This document shows, in pieces, positions 10,622 to 22,587 of a stretch of DNA of 23,695 nucleotides (position 1 is the first letter of the stretch; each line of letters starts with the position of its first letter). The DNA lies in contig CAJJDN010000303.1 of the NCBI GenBank assembly GCA_905182985.1, positions 5,610 to 29,304 on the forward strand, in the 5' to 3' direction. Made by a program: the position numbers and the translations under genes. Source of the DNA: Paramecium sonneborni. Its lineage: Eukaryota > Ciliophora > Oligohymenophorea > Peniculida > Parameciidae. The notes beneath the pieces were generated by a model. That model saw only the letters and a program-made list of their open reading frames with translations, searched no databases and had not been told where the DNA came from.

Positions 10622-10622
10622 N
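10622..10622. other. Single N: probable contig junction
   Basis: The only ambiguous base in the window sits exactly between the two copies of the duplicated block. This supports a scaffold join and argues against a genomic tandem duplication. Confidence 0.8.
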
Positions 10623-11536
10623 TATAAAAACAAATGATTATTCATATTATATAGATTTATAATTATCAAATATATTGATTTAATTCTTATATTTTAAAAT
10701 CTAAGCTTCAAGATATCTTTAAAAAATATAAAATATTATTTGTCAAGCGATGGAATTTAAAAAATTTTAATTGGCAATAAACCAAAATAAATTGAAATGC
10801 ATATGATTGTGAAATAAATAGGATGTTGATAAAAAATTAATAATTTAAAAAGAACTTAAGTAAATATATTTATTTGTATTCTTAACTAATATAATAAAAA
10901 TAATTGAATCAAAAATTTTGTTTAAATATATGTGAAAGTTAAGGAAATTAAAGTTGTCTCACTATAATCATTATTGCTAAGACTTCAACGCTATTTTGTC
11001 TGAAATAATTTCTTAATTTTAACATGAATAACAAATTGATTAATTGAAAGGAAATAAATATAATGGTTATACATCCTTAATTTAACAAAATTTTTTACTT
11101 TATTTTATAATATAAAAAAGGTTAAAAAAGAGATTTATTGTAGTCATGAAAATAAATATCATAGATTGAAGCAGTTATAATTTAAACCTCTTAACTATCT
11201 TTTATAATTTTAGAAAATATTAAAGTACTAAATTTGCTTCTCAGTTAATTTTTAATATGATCTGCAAATTGATTTATCTTCAATTATATTGTTAACCTAA
11301 TTTAAAACCTTATTTCATTTTCCTCATTTTTATTTATTTATTCTATAGTAGAGATTGAATTATTGCCATTCAATGATGAATAAAGAAAAAAATATTTTTA
11401 ATTTAATCATTAGAGAATAATTAAGAAATTTATATTTAAATATTTTATTCGTTCTTGTGAAAGCTATTAAAATATTATTAAAGATTTTGAAGATATTTGG
11501 AAAAATTATGAAATTTAATTTTTAGAATTAATTAAT
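10623..11536. repeat. Duplicated block, copy 2 (IES excised), 914 bp
   Basis: Second copy of 9634-10621, lacking the 74-bp insert. It runs directly into the plus-strand NACHT/WD40 relic; the frame starting at 11348 is inside it, so the first ~190 nt of that relic also appear in copy 1 (about 10433-10621). Outside that part I see no gene. A minus-strand open frame (11406-10909) lacks a start codon and any motif. Confidence 0.85.
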
Positions 11537-14500
11537 TAATAAGAATAGAGTTAAAAAACTTATATTCTAAATGAAGATTTAATTAATGAAAAGCTAAAAA
11601 TTATTATCAAAAATAACTTGATAAAAAAAATAACAGATGACTAATATTAAAAGTTAGTTCAAGAATTATCTAACTTAAAATGTTCAATTTGTTATCTTTA
11701 AATGATTTAGAATCATAATATCGAATGTATCACTTAAACATCATTATAATTACAAATCCTATTGTTGATTTTGCCTAAATTGATAAAATATAAATCAACA
11801 TATGGATTTCAAGAATAAATTAGAAAATAGAATTTTAAGCGAATAAAACAATAATAATAAATATTAAATTCTAATTATTCTGGTATTGGTAGTGAAATTA
11901 GTTCAAGCACACAAGAGTTTGATAAAATAATAGATAAATTAGAAGTTCAGAATTTTTTAAAAGAATATTCATATTTTAAAAAAATATCTAGTAATTATAG
12001 AGGTATTTTAATGGAAGGTAAAATTTATGAAATTTAAAATAATAATTAAAATATTGTTTTTGATGCTTTGAAGGCTAATAAAATAACAATCTATAAGATT
12101 CTTGAGATTTTTGTTTTAATAATTAGAAAAAGAGGAATAAAATAAATATTTTTTCAATTATATTTATATTTATGATTTTTATGAAAGTTTAGCTCTTTCT
12201 ATGACTTTAAATAATCTAACTTCAATAAAACTTGATAAAAAATGTTCATATGAAAAAGAAAAAAAAAGATTATATAGAAATACTTATATAATGATTAAAT
12301 AAGGTAATGATCATTTATTTAAACATAAAATAATATAAGAATTTTATGTTGCCCAATATCTATATCGAAATTTAACAAATGATGTGTATATACATAATTT
12401 AAAGAATAGTAAAATTAATTAAAATATTAATTTGAGCTTTAAAAATTATCAAGGTGCTTTAAATATTTTAACTGAACATATTAGACAATCTGAAGATATA
12501 AAAGAAAAATTGATTATTCGAACTTCATCTAATTGCATTTATTTGGCATCTATTCTTAATTTAAATTTTGAAAGATAAGATTTATAAAATATCAATTTAT
12601 CAAATACAATTATTTGTAATATAAATTTCTTTAATTGTAATCTTGATTAATCGAAGTTCAATAATGTTATAATTAAGAATTGTAATTTTGATTTTGCTTA
12701 ATTAAATAATATTTAATGGGATAATATATAAATAAAAGAATTTGTATATTTATAGTAAAATGAAGATATTGAATAAGTTATTTAATCTCCTGATGGTAAA
12801 TTAATTGTTTCATTAAGTGCATAATTGGTGAAAATATGGGATTATTAAATTTTTTAAATTATCAAGGAGATTTAAAATAAATATAATAATTAATAACACT
12901 TTCATTTAGTCTGAATATCAAATAATTGTAAATATATAGCAATATGTACAAAAAATTAATTTTAATTGAGGGATTTGAATTAATTAACAATTTTAATAGA
13001 AAATAACATTAAAGAAGGAGCTGTGGGAACTTTAAACTTTTCTCCTAATAGTGAAATAGTAGGTTTAATTGATTCTTATGGTTTAAGATATTGGAATTGC
13101 GTTTAAAATTCTGAAGTAAATTCTTATCTTTTGAGAAAGGAAAATATAATTTAAAATTCTTCCACATCTATTTACTTATCAAATTTAATTGCATTTGAAA
13201 AGAATAACAATTATTTATATTTAAAGGGTTAGAAAGATTGATAAAATTATTTGAATTGAACCGTAATACCTTTTTACCTTTAGAAAAGATTGAAGGTGAT
13301 TATTTTGTTGTATCATTTAATGGAGAGGATCTATCAGTTTCTTATTTAACGGAAGTTGCTTTTTATAAATGGAATTAAAATAAATTATAAATTAATTATA
13401 AATTTGATTTCCAATAAAAGATATGGTAGATTTTATCTTATAGATAAAATTAAACTATATGTTTATTAATATAAAATGATGTAACTTTATGGAATATTTA
13501 AGATAATTGTTTTAAAAGTCTTTTTAGAGGATGTGAAGAATCAAAATATTCAATTAATATTGATGAAAATATATTAATTAAATGGAATGAAAAGAAAAGA
13601 TATTGTTAAGTGTATAATTTGAATATAATTAATTCAAATAAATTTAATGATATATTCAATAGTTATGTTTAAAAAGCAGAATTTTCGCCTTCAGGATAAT
13701 TGATTAGAATATAACTTGCATAAAAAATATTATTTTGGGATTTTACAAATGATGAATGTTATGACATGTTAAATGAATAAATTGACTTTTACTTTTCTCC
13801 AAAAGGTAATTATTTTCTTACAAAATGTAATCAAAATGGATTAATAATTTGGGATTGTACCAATATCTATAATTTAGAACGTAAAATTATAATTCAAAAT
13901 ATCGATAAATTTCAAAAAATATTCTTTACTTAGGAAAATCAAGATTTAGCAATAATTAACAATAATGGAGGAATTATTAAAATATGGAAATTATAGTAAA
14001 TTCTGAATCAAAATTTTGATTATGATAATAATAAATATATTAATTATTAGAAGATTAAGAAAAAATAATTTGTATTGCTGTTTCTCCAACTGAATATAAA
14101 TTAAGTTTTGTTGGAAATACCTTGAAAGATACAATCAAAATTTATGATTACCAAAATTAAATAATAATAAATACTCTAAAGGGTCATAAAAATAAGATTT
14201 TATCACTTGAATATTCGAGTAATGGAAAATTTCTTGCTTCGAGAAGTTGTGATGATTCAATTAAAATATGGAATTTAGAAAATCCAAACAATTAAAATAT
14301 AACTTTGACTGTTAAATATAATACATTCTTACTTGATTATTAACATTGTTGTATTTGGATTCTAAATAACTAATTAATTTTAGCTTATAATGAACATGAT
14401 AAAATTAAAATATTAGAAATTTAAGAAAGAAAAAATTAGATTTTATTAGATGATAATACAAATGAATTTTATGAAAATTAAATTTTTGAAATAAATCATA

Positions 14501-15790
14501 ACAATAAGTTGTGTTTTTATATAACTTTTTCACCAAATTGGAAATTATTGCCTCTTTATTATCACTTTAAAAATTAATAGCAGTTTGGGATTTAGAAAAA
14601 ATAAATCAAATATTTACATTTTAAATTTCTTCTTGTTATAAATTTAAATTTCATACAGATTCTAACACAATCATTTATCATCATTTTGATTCAGAGAATA
14701 AAATAAATTTGCTTAAATTTCATTCTATTTCTTTGGATAATCTTATATAATTTGATATTGGTTATTAGATTAGTTTTAATGATATAATCTTTTCATAAAA
14801 AAAAACTAATTAATGCTATTAGAAAAGAAGAATATGATATTATGAATCATTCTATTTTATATGATTTTTAAAACTAATAATAATATTGTTTAAATTGTTT
14901 AAATTGTTTAAATAGTATTTCTCAAAATTTAATTTTACAATAACCAAAAGTATTAGATTACATTTAATTTTAAAGTGAATCAGCAATTACTTTTACACCT
15001 GATGGAATTAATTTGGTCTATTAATGAAGAAAAATATTTTATTTCAAAGATTGACAATGAAAATTTATATATTCATACTAGAATTATAAAAGCTAATTAT
15101 GATTGGTCAAAAATAAGATCTATTATAATTGATAAATAATTAACTTTAATTGGATTTTAGAAAGAAGAATGTAAATTAATATATTGTACAGACTCAGAAA
15201 TTTAAAAAAGAGATGTAAATTTTGAATTTGAAATTAAATCTATATCAGTTTATAATAAAATGATGATATGTGGTGGAATGTAAAAAAAATAAGTAATTGT
15301 AAAAATATTTGATATTTCTAATTATGAAAATATTCAAACATTTTAAGTTTAAAATATAAACTCGATTATAAATGTTTTTTTTTCAGAAAATGAAAATTAT
15401 TTAGTTATTTAAGAAGAAAGTTTAAAAATTTATTTGTTCTAGATTTTTGATAAAGAATTGAAATTAATTAAAATATTAGATTCAAAGAGGTAAATTTTTA
15501 GCATATTTATCTCTTCTAATTAAAATGATATAATTATAATTACACTTACTAAGTAAGGAGAAATTAGTTTTTACAATTTTATTAAATCATAGTTGTAATC
15601 TACATAAAAATAATAAAATGTATTATTATTTTTTTTATAATTTTTCAATGATATTGTATATCAAAAGAAATCAATTCCAATGATATCAGCTTTTTCTGCA
15701 ATAAAATGTTAAATCAGAAATGCTTAAATAAATACAAAAACGCATTCTTTAAATGAACTATTCAAATAGCATGGTGCAATAGACTATTGA
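11348..15790 (+). pseudogene. NACHT/pentapeptide/WD40 gene, 3' part, decayed
   Basis: The order of parts is that of Paramecium NACHT-WD40 proteins. 11348-12190: region just after the NACHT core (V-E-I-E-L-L-P-F-N-D-E-Q-R-K-K-Y-F; later D-F-Y-E-S-L-A-L-S-M-T). About 12550-12720: pentapeptide-like stretch (D-L-Q-N-I-N-L-S-N-T; N-C-N-F-D-F-A-Q-L-N-N). About 12780-15600: degenerate WD40 blades, clearest at 12783-12850 (S-P-D-G-K; V-K-I-W-D) and 14182-14280 (G-H-K-N-K; S-C-D-D-S-I-K-I-W-N). The C-terminus (N-E-L-F-K-Q-H-G-A-I-D-Y) stops at TGA 15788-15790, probably the natural stop. Breaks: frame changes at the T6 run 12149-12154 and near 13225, 14045, 14560, 14825 and 15025, and TGA at 12912-12914. 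The P-loop and NACHT core are absent. NACHT-WD40 proteins are STAND-type ATPase switches; this copy cannot work as one. Confidence 0.7.
14886..14912 (+). repeat. 9-bp unit x3 within the WD40 relic
   Basis: TTGTTTAAA is repeated three times head to tail. In one open frame it encodes Cys-Leu-Asn repeats (C-L-N-C-L-N-C-L-N). It lies close to one of the frame changes and probably grew by slippage. Confidence 0.8.
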
Positions 15791-18481
15791 GATTATGAAA
15801 TTTAATTAAGATTATTAAATATAACAATTAATTTTATACACTAATTAATAAATTTATTTGTTCATATTAATTTAATAGAACTAGCAAAAAGAAAGATAAT
15901 TTAACTGATTATTTCTGACTTATTAATATAAATATGTTAAAAATAAAACCCTTTAATTTAGGGAATTGACAGAATTTTTGAATTCCTCATATGAATTCTT
16001 ATCTTTAATTAATTACATTATTTTAAAAAAAAATAAGTTTTTAAATTGTTTATTAACCTATTAAACCTAGGATTAAGAAATATAGATTGGAATCCAACTA
16101 TTAACAGCATTTTAATTTGAAAAAAATTATTTCCTTAATTCATGATTCAGAATTTATAATTCTCTAGTTTTTCCAGATCCCTGTTAACCAGAAAGCAATA
16201 ATAATTTTCTTTATTTTTATTAATCATTAAGAAATTCTTCAATTTCATTTTATTAAACCTTTTAGTATAAATTATCCTAAATAATATACTCTTATATTTT
16301 TTAATCATATTTTTTAACTTTGAATCTTTGATTAACATAGATCAGGTTTAATGAAAGTTAACAGAAATCAAGATTAAATAGTATATTAAATTCTTGTTTT
16401 AGAAAATTTGCAAAACTTTTAAAATATGATGTGAAGACTTCTTATTATTAAATATTTAAAAATTTATTTTCAATTTGTTCTTCTTATTTTTTATCTTTTT
16501 ATTATTAAATTAAATTTTCAGCTTAAAATTACTCAAGTTATTCTGAATCTTCATTAAAATATTTCATCATTCTTATTGTATTTAAAGTTTATAAAGTTAG
16601 TAATTAAAGATTCCTTTTTTCATTTTTATCATTTATGACTAAATCTTAAAAGTCTTTGAATTTTAATAATATTTCCTATTTTTTTTAAATTAAATTATTT
16701 GAAATTTAATTTTTTTATATTTCTTTCCAATCAGATTATTTGTTCTCTAATTCTTATTTTGTATTTGTATTATTACAACTAACCCAATTTTTCTAGATAT
16801 TTTCAGATATCTTTTCCTTAACTTCTAACTTCTGATGAAAAAATATTATTTCTAATTTTATCTATTGTATTTATTAGAGGAAAATTAATAAGACTTGAAT
16901 TAATTTTAGAAATAATCCCTTCTTTATTAATTTAATAAGATTCATCGTAATCATCAAGATTGAAAAATTAACTAATACAATTCTACGTATTATATATAAA
17001 ATCTTGTAAATCTTAAAATATTATGTTTGAAGTTAAATTAAAATTTTTTATTTGATCTATTCGATTTTTAATCATCTAATCAAGCTTTTCATATCCTTAC
17101 TTAAGAAAATAATAATTGTTTTTATTTTAATTATTAGGATGATTGTTATTTGAAATACTATTGGCAATTAACTATTTTATTTTAGATAATTGTGAATAAG
17201 TTTATTCTGTTATAATTTTTATGTTTGTTTCTTTTTATTTCAAGTTTTTCTATTATAGTAGAATATAAATTTATAACATATTCTTTTCCTTTCTCAAAAA
17301 ATTCATTATTTTATGAATTTATCTCAACCACTATTTATTTGATTGCAATAACTACTTAAGAAATAAATTCTGTAACTTTGTGTTTTTAATTAGGATTCAT
17401 AGCTTTATTATATTTCACTTTTATTATTAGTTTTTAAAGATGTTATATCTTAAAATTCTTGATATTACTACTTTAATTTATCTAGATATGATATTTTATC
17501 AGTTGAATTATTTATTGTTTATATAAATAAATCTACTTTTTTTGAATTAATTTTATTTGAATATGTTATCGATTTATATGAAATCTCAAGACTAAGATTC
17601 TTGTAAAAAAATTCTTTTAAATCATCATTTGAATAATTTTTACATTCATCTTATATATTATTATTTTTCTCAGTATTGATTTTGCTAGTAATTGATTATA
17701 ATAATCTATCTTATATACTCTCATTATTAATCAAAAAAGTAAAATCAAAAGGAATAATTATTTTAGTCTCTGTTTCTTCGTTATCCATTTATTCTTATCT
17801 CTAAAATTATTATTCTTTTAATTATTTTTTCTTCAAATATTCTTCACTTTTTAATCTAAATAATTAATTTTCTCTTATATTTATGAGATTTTAAATTAAT
17901 TTTTCTAGTTTTTGGTATTAATTATTTGATTTAATAAAATCCTTGAATTTAATTTTCCTACTCTACATTTCTTTAATCAATTAATTAAAGTTCAAGTTCT
18001 ATTATCAGATTTAACAGTTATTGATTATCTTCTTCAAAATTCTCAAAATACCTTAAATCATATTATTTTCTTTCTAAATTTAATTATTCTTTTTATTTTA
18101 TCTGAATGCTATCTACAGATTTTATTTTTTGTATTTCTAATTTTGAAAATTAATATATTTCATTGACTATTTCTAAAAATTTTAAATATAAACTTTTTAA
18201 TTTATTTAATTATTAACATTTGAATTTATATGCTTATTCATTTTTTAATCTTCTTTTAGCTTATTTATAAATTCTATTATTTTATTAAAAGTCTCTTCAA
18301 AAGCTTGATTTAATTGTTCCAAATATAATAAGTTTTATTAATTTTGAAGTTTGAATTTTCTTTTGTTTACTATTACATCTTATTACAAATTCGAATAAAA
18401 ATTTAAACAATCAACAAGATTATTAGATATTTATTCAATTTTATTTTTTATATTATTTGAATCATCTGATTAATATGCCAT
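15686..18481 (-). pseudogene. NACHT-domain gene, 5' part, truncated in the NACHT core
   Basis: From ATG 18481 the minus strand encodes a long glutamine-, lysine- and asparagine-rich leader of about 730 residues with coiled-coil character (L-Y-L-E-Q-L-N-Q-A-F-E-E-T-F; Y-F-E-N-F-E-E-D-N-Q-Q-L-L-N). A Walker A motif follows, L-L-L-L-S-G-Q-Q-G-S-G-K-T at 16204-16166, then N-S-W-I-P-I-Y-I-S, the usual NACHT beta-2 region. Candidate introns that join frames are 17966-17942 (25 nt), 17355-17331 (25 nt, GTA...TAG) and 17277-17250 (28 nt). A shift at the A6 run near 18245 and another near 16810 have no good intron. After the P-loop the expected Walker B (L-x-x-D-x-Y/F-D-E) reads V-L-F-L-T-Y-L-Y-Q-Q, so it is lost, and recognisable homology ends near 15950 although the frame stays open to TGA at 15686. 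The gene faces the WD40 half and overlaps its end. Confidence 0.6.
16166..16189 (-). other. Walker A (P-loop) of the truncated NACHT gene
   Basis: Eight codons read G-Q-Q-G-S-G-K-T, matching GxxGxGK[ST]. The second residue is encoded by TAA, which supports use of the ciliate code. Nucleotide binding would be intact at this site, but the downstream core is missing. Confidence 0.75.
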
Positions 18482-18896
18482 TATGTCAAATATATTAGAA
18501 ATCCACCAATTATGATGAATAAAACAATAATAATTTTAAAGATGAAAATGAAAAACTTATTTATACATTTGAACTGGGATATCAATCGTTTATTAATTTT
18601 AATCTTTTATTTCCTTGATTATTTTCCATTTTATTGTTTAATAAAAACAATAGAGTTTAAAATGTTCAAATTAATATAAGTTTGAATCATAATCAAAATT
18701 TAATAAAGATTTATTATTTTAAAATAATTAATTAATCTAATCTGTTTTTTCATTATAAATAATTAAATCTTAATTCTACCTCACTTGATTTTAAAATACA
18801 ATTTCAAGAAGTGAAATTTCATACTCCAAATAATTTTAATTCTTCTATGCTATTTTAATGCTATTAAGAAAATTTTAATGCTATTATTAATAATGC
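18482..18896. other. Gap between recombinase relic and NACHT leader
   Basis: No gene is seen. Two copies of TTTTAATGCTATT lie at 18853-18865 and 18873-18885, just past the stop of the recombinase relic. If the recombinase belongs to a transposon, its left terminal repeat should lie in or near this gap. I cannot test this because the other end is outside the window. Confidence 0.4.
18853..18885. repeat. Two direct copies of a 13-bp unit
   Basis: TTTTAATGCTATT occurs at 18853-18865 and again at 18873-18885, 20 bp apart, with a partial third TTAATAATGCT after it. It is close to the presumed edge of the transposon; its role is unknown. Confidence 0.7.
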
Positions 18897-20111
18897 TCAT
18901 TAATTATAGCAGTATTATCTTTGAATTATAAGAAATAAATTTTTCTTAATAAATCTAGAGATAAGCATATTAATGTAAGTTTATATAAATAAATTTCGAA
19001 CATGCATTGAAACTTTATCTTTAAATATTTAATCAAACTCTTTATTTATAATTATTCTTCTTTTTTAATTTATACACTTAATCATCATGCATCCAATGCT
19101 TGTACCTCCTTTGAGAAGTTTATTCTCTAGAATCATTCTCAAATAAAAAGAATATAAATAAATAAATTATAGAATTATATAATTAAATCTTTATTTTATT
19201 TCTATTTGAGAAAAAAAAATTATTTAGAGTTCACATATTTATATCAATTCCTAAATCTTTGTCTCATACATTTTTTATCTAAATTTATGATATTTTCTAT
19301 AAAATTAATAAATCCATTTACTTAAATTATTATTCAATTTATTTAAATGGTTGTTAAAAAGATAATCATTATAAAGAATATCCAGTTATCTCAATTAAAT
19401 TTCTTAATAGAGAGGTTTTAGGAATTTTATTAAATTTAAATGATCTTTGAATAAACTTTAAGGAATTACTAAATAATTAGATTAATCTATCAATTGTATA
19501 ATTATGCTACAAACTTTTAATCTTTGATTTATAATTAAATTAACTTTGTATTGAATCATTTTTATCTTATTTAATATATTTAAAAAATCTATGTGATTTT
19601 TCATGGCAATATTATATATTAAAATTGAATTCATGTTAAAATGTAATTTTTTACAGTATTTGATTTGTTATATACATTGTACTCTTTTTATTATAAAATT
19701 TTGTTATGAATTTTGCTTAAAATATTATATAATAATTTGTTGATTCCGTAAAATAAAATCTACAATCAAAACCATCTTACTTAACTCTATTTTATCTATT
19801 CTTTGTGTAAGAATTTTGATTATCTATATTTTTCTTAAGTGTAAGCAATTACTTTGTACATGTACTCATTCTCAATATCTAAACTAATTCTGATTAATCT
19901 TTTATTTAAATATATTTTAATTCAACAACTTCTTGGTATTCACTCACAATATTTTAATCCACCTTTCTTTGTAATTACCTAGGTTAAATCTCTTTCTTTT
20001 ATTTTGAAAAATAGAGTTAATAGAAAGATTATATTCAAATAACATGTTTGTATTTATAATATTTAACCTTGACTCTAATTGATTTTTGTTTATTAATTTA
20101 ACAATGACCAT
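18897..20111 (-). pseudogene. Degenerate tyrosine recombinase (Tec/Sardine-type)
   Basis: Read on the minus strand from ATG 20111, three long frames follow each other: to about 19948, then 19947-19366, then on to TGA 18899-18897. Together they give about 400 residues with two lesions (near 19950 and 19370). The C-terminal 120 residues have the order of a tyrosine recombinase. L-Q-F-I-Y-L-Y-S-F-Y-L-R-M-I-L-E-N-K-L resembles the G-L-R-x-x-E-L helix with the first catalytic Arg (19139-19137). I-K-C-I-N-Q-K-R-R-I-I-I-N-K-E-F matches the K-beta hairpin. V-S-M-H-V-R-N-L-F-I matches H-x-L-R-H-T-F, but one residue short. No L-G-H or final Tyr motif is clear. A TFIIB-type cyclin fold was considered and fits less well. 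Ciliate Tec and Sardine/Thon transposons carry such a gene beside a Tc1/mariner transposase, as here. Confidence 0.45.
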
Positions 20112-21462
20112 GTACTATTATTTGAATGGAAAAAAAATGTAAAAAAAGAGATATAAACAAAAAAAAAAGCTTGATTCAATAAGAATAATCTTTAAATCAT
20201 AATTTTCAACTTATTATTTAAATCTTTAATTTAAATAATATATACAACATATTCTGATCAATATTGAATTTGATTCTTAATTTCTAGTATGATTTTTCTT
20301 ATCAAAATTGATCTTTCTTACAAAAAATAAAAGTAAACTTATTAATAAGACTTTTTAAAATCTTTATTTTTAAATCATTTTCCATGAGATGATCATTTTA
20401 CCACGACATCTTTTGTAAAATGCTTTAATTCTTAGAAATAAATCTTTGTATTGATTGCAATATTATAAAAACATAGCCTAACATAAAAAAATAATTTATT
20501 ATAATTTAATATGAAATTAATCTCGATTATAAAATGGCTCAGATTTGATTAAGAAAAACAATTAAATTGTAATAGAATATAAATTACATTTTAATTTTAT
20601 ATCTCAGAATACCACCATGCCTTAGATCAAAATGTTAGGTTACTCAAAAAAATATCTAAGTATTTATTTAATTAATAAAAATTTTTTTTTCTATTCATTA
20701 AAACTATAAAATTTAAATTAAACTTTATCTAGACATTTTAAAGTAATAATTTTAATGTCTAATGGTGTGTAAGATTTAATTCTAATAAATAATTTATATG
20801 AATGGATAATATCATTCTTTAAATTATTTAAAATTCAGAAATAAAATTAAAGCAATACATTTTAAATGACAATTTGGTATTACAATATTGTTTTGGGTTT
20901 TAATAAAAAATTCAATTGAAAAATTTACCAGATTCTTTAGGGGAGAGAGAAAGAGTATCTAATATTTACATTAAAAAAAATAAAAAATAAAATTTTCACA
21001 ATAATGAAACTTTGGAAAAGACTTGATTTAGAAAATATATTTGCCTATTCACAAAAAAAACAGCAAAATCTTTTTCTTAATTATATTAATTGTTCATTAA
21101 AAAATTTAATAAAATTAAATTTATAATCCACTAGAAAAGAAATTTATTGTTATTTGGCATCATAAATACAAACAAAATCTAAATAACTAATTTCCTTAAT
21201 ATTAATACTTTTAATTAATAATTTTGAAGTAAAAATAATTTTTGTCAGACATTAACTTTTGATTCAACAACCAAAGTTTATATTTCCACATGTATAAGAT
21301 TTGATTAAACGAATTATGTAGATAGAATTAATTTTTTTGATTAGTGTATGAATTGTAATTTAAGTATTTTAAGAATTAAAGAAAGTTAAAAATTATCTCC
21401 TTTTATGATCATTTTATATTTGACTAAAATTATTTTGTTTTATTGAACTCTAATAATTAAGA
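20112..21462. other. Region without a recognisable gene between recombinase and transposase
   Basis: The two divergent coding relics are separated by about 1.35 kb of very A/T-rich DNA. A minus-strand stretch near 20660-20840 reads about 60 codons (N-D-I-I-H-S-Y-K-L-F-I-R-I-K-S-Y-T-P-L-D) but shows no motif. If this is one transposon, the stretch would be internal and could hold another decayed ORF or a divergent promoter. I cannot show either. Confidence 0.4.
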
Positions 21463-22587
21463 ATGGATATTGTAAATATAGTTAAAGAATTTGATGAATT
21501 ATAATATATTAGTAAAATAATTGATAAAGAGATAGTCTATATTAGTTGAGAAAATCATAAGGATAAATCAAATAGTCAAGTAAATTAACCTAAATAAATA
21601 TTTTAATTATAAAGGATGTCACTAAATTTATTTCCAAGTAATGTTTGATTAATAAGTATTAATTATATTAGATATTGTTAAAGCTCGAAAATTGGAATAT
21701 GGAATGCTGAGAGATTTAAAGAATAATAAAATGATTAAGGATATTAATCATAATTAAATGTGATACTATAATTATACTATTTCAATAAAAACAAATTATT
21801 CGATATAATAATGATATTAAATATTAGAAAGCTTTACCTTATATCTAAATACCTGCAACAATAAGATATATATAAATAAAAAAAGTCAAAGTATACAGAA
21901 TAAGAAGTAAATTCTTAAATATTGAAATCAGGTATTCAACGTCATAATTAAATTAATATAAATTATAAATTAGTGAATAAATTAATTTTAATTGTAAAGA
22001 CTTCTATGTCAGATCATTCCAATTTAAATTTAATAGATTGCATTACTTTAAAAATTAAGATACTTAAATCATCAATCATAAAAAAATTTAAAGCAGATCT
22101 CTGTTTTTATAGAATAATTTTGAATAAATCACGTCCATATTTATTTAGGATTATAATTATAACAATAGTTCTAATTAAACACTCTTTTATTAACGCGCAC
22201 CTTACAAAACTTAATAATAGTATAATAGAATCTAATTTTGAATCAAAAAGCATAAAGGATAGGTAAATAAATCAGCATTTCAATTGTAATGATCGAAAAT
22301 TTTATATAACAAACAAGTATTATGTTTGTAAATTATTAAAAATGCAGACAAGGATAGAATTGAGAAATAATTAAAATTATAAAAAACGAGAGGATACTTA
22401 ATAATCTTAAAGATAGCATTTCTCAAACAGCTTTTATTTATATAAGACTGAAGATTTTTGCTTCATTTAAATTTGGAGCTAATCGTTGAAATATTTAATA
22501 TCTATATTTTTGTATTTAGGGCTAAATAAAAATCAAAAATTTTTATTGGAGGTAAGAAAAATAAGTTAATTTCTATATATCAAATGA
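21463..22587 (+). pseudogene. Unrecognised open region leading into the transposase relic
   Basis: One frame from ATG 21463 runs to TGA 22585-22587 with only two internal TGA codons (21547-21549 and 21646-21648). The last 312 codons are uninterrupted and include a 97-codon stretch without TAA or TAG. A second frame overlapping its end (from 22490) carries the transposase-like motifs. I do not recognise a domain in this part: it is rich in Ile, Lys and Asn, with a hydrophobic run (F-R-I-I-I-I-T-I-V-L-I) near 22145-22180. It may be the N-terminal part of the transposase in a shifted frame, a separate transposon ORF, or partly chance. Confidence 0.3.

Noticed and set aside
10909..11406. 165-codon minus-strand open frame in the duplicated block (also in copy 1)
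   Set aside because: It has no start codon near its beginning and no recognisable motif, and it overlaps the plus-strand NACHT relic. Length alone is not persuasive when only TGA is a stop.
16147..16338. 63-codon minus-strand frame under the standard code
   Set aside because: It lies in a different frame from the P-loop of the NACHT gene and is a shadow of it.
18181..18300. An IES explaining the frame shift in the NACHT leader
   Set aside because: A 32-bp TA-bounded segment of the right length can be drawn, but its ends (TAAAAAAT and TAACATTT) do not resemble IES ends. A change in the A6 run is simpler.
18897..19366. TFIIB/cyclin-box protein on the minus strand
   Set aside because: The L-E-N-K-L-L-K-G stretch resembles TFIIB, but the later Q-K-R-R-I-I-I-N-K-E-F and M-H-V-R-N-L-F fit the tyrosine-recombinase order better, and the neighbouring transposase supports this.
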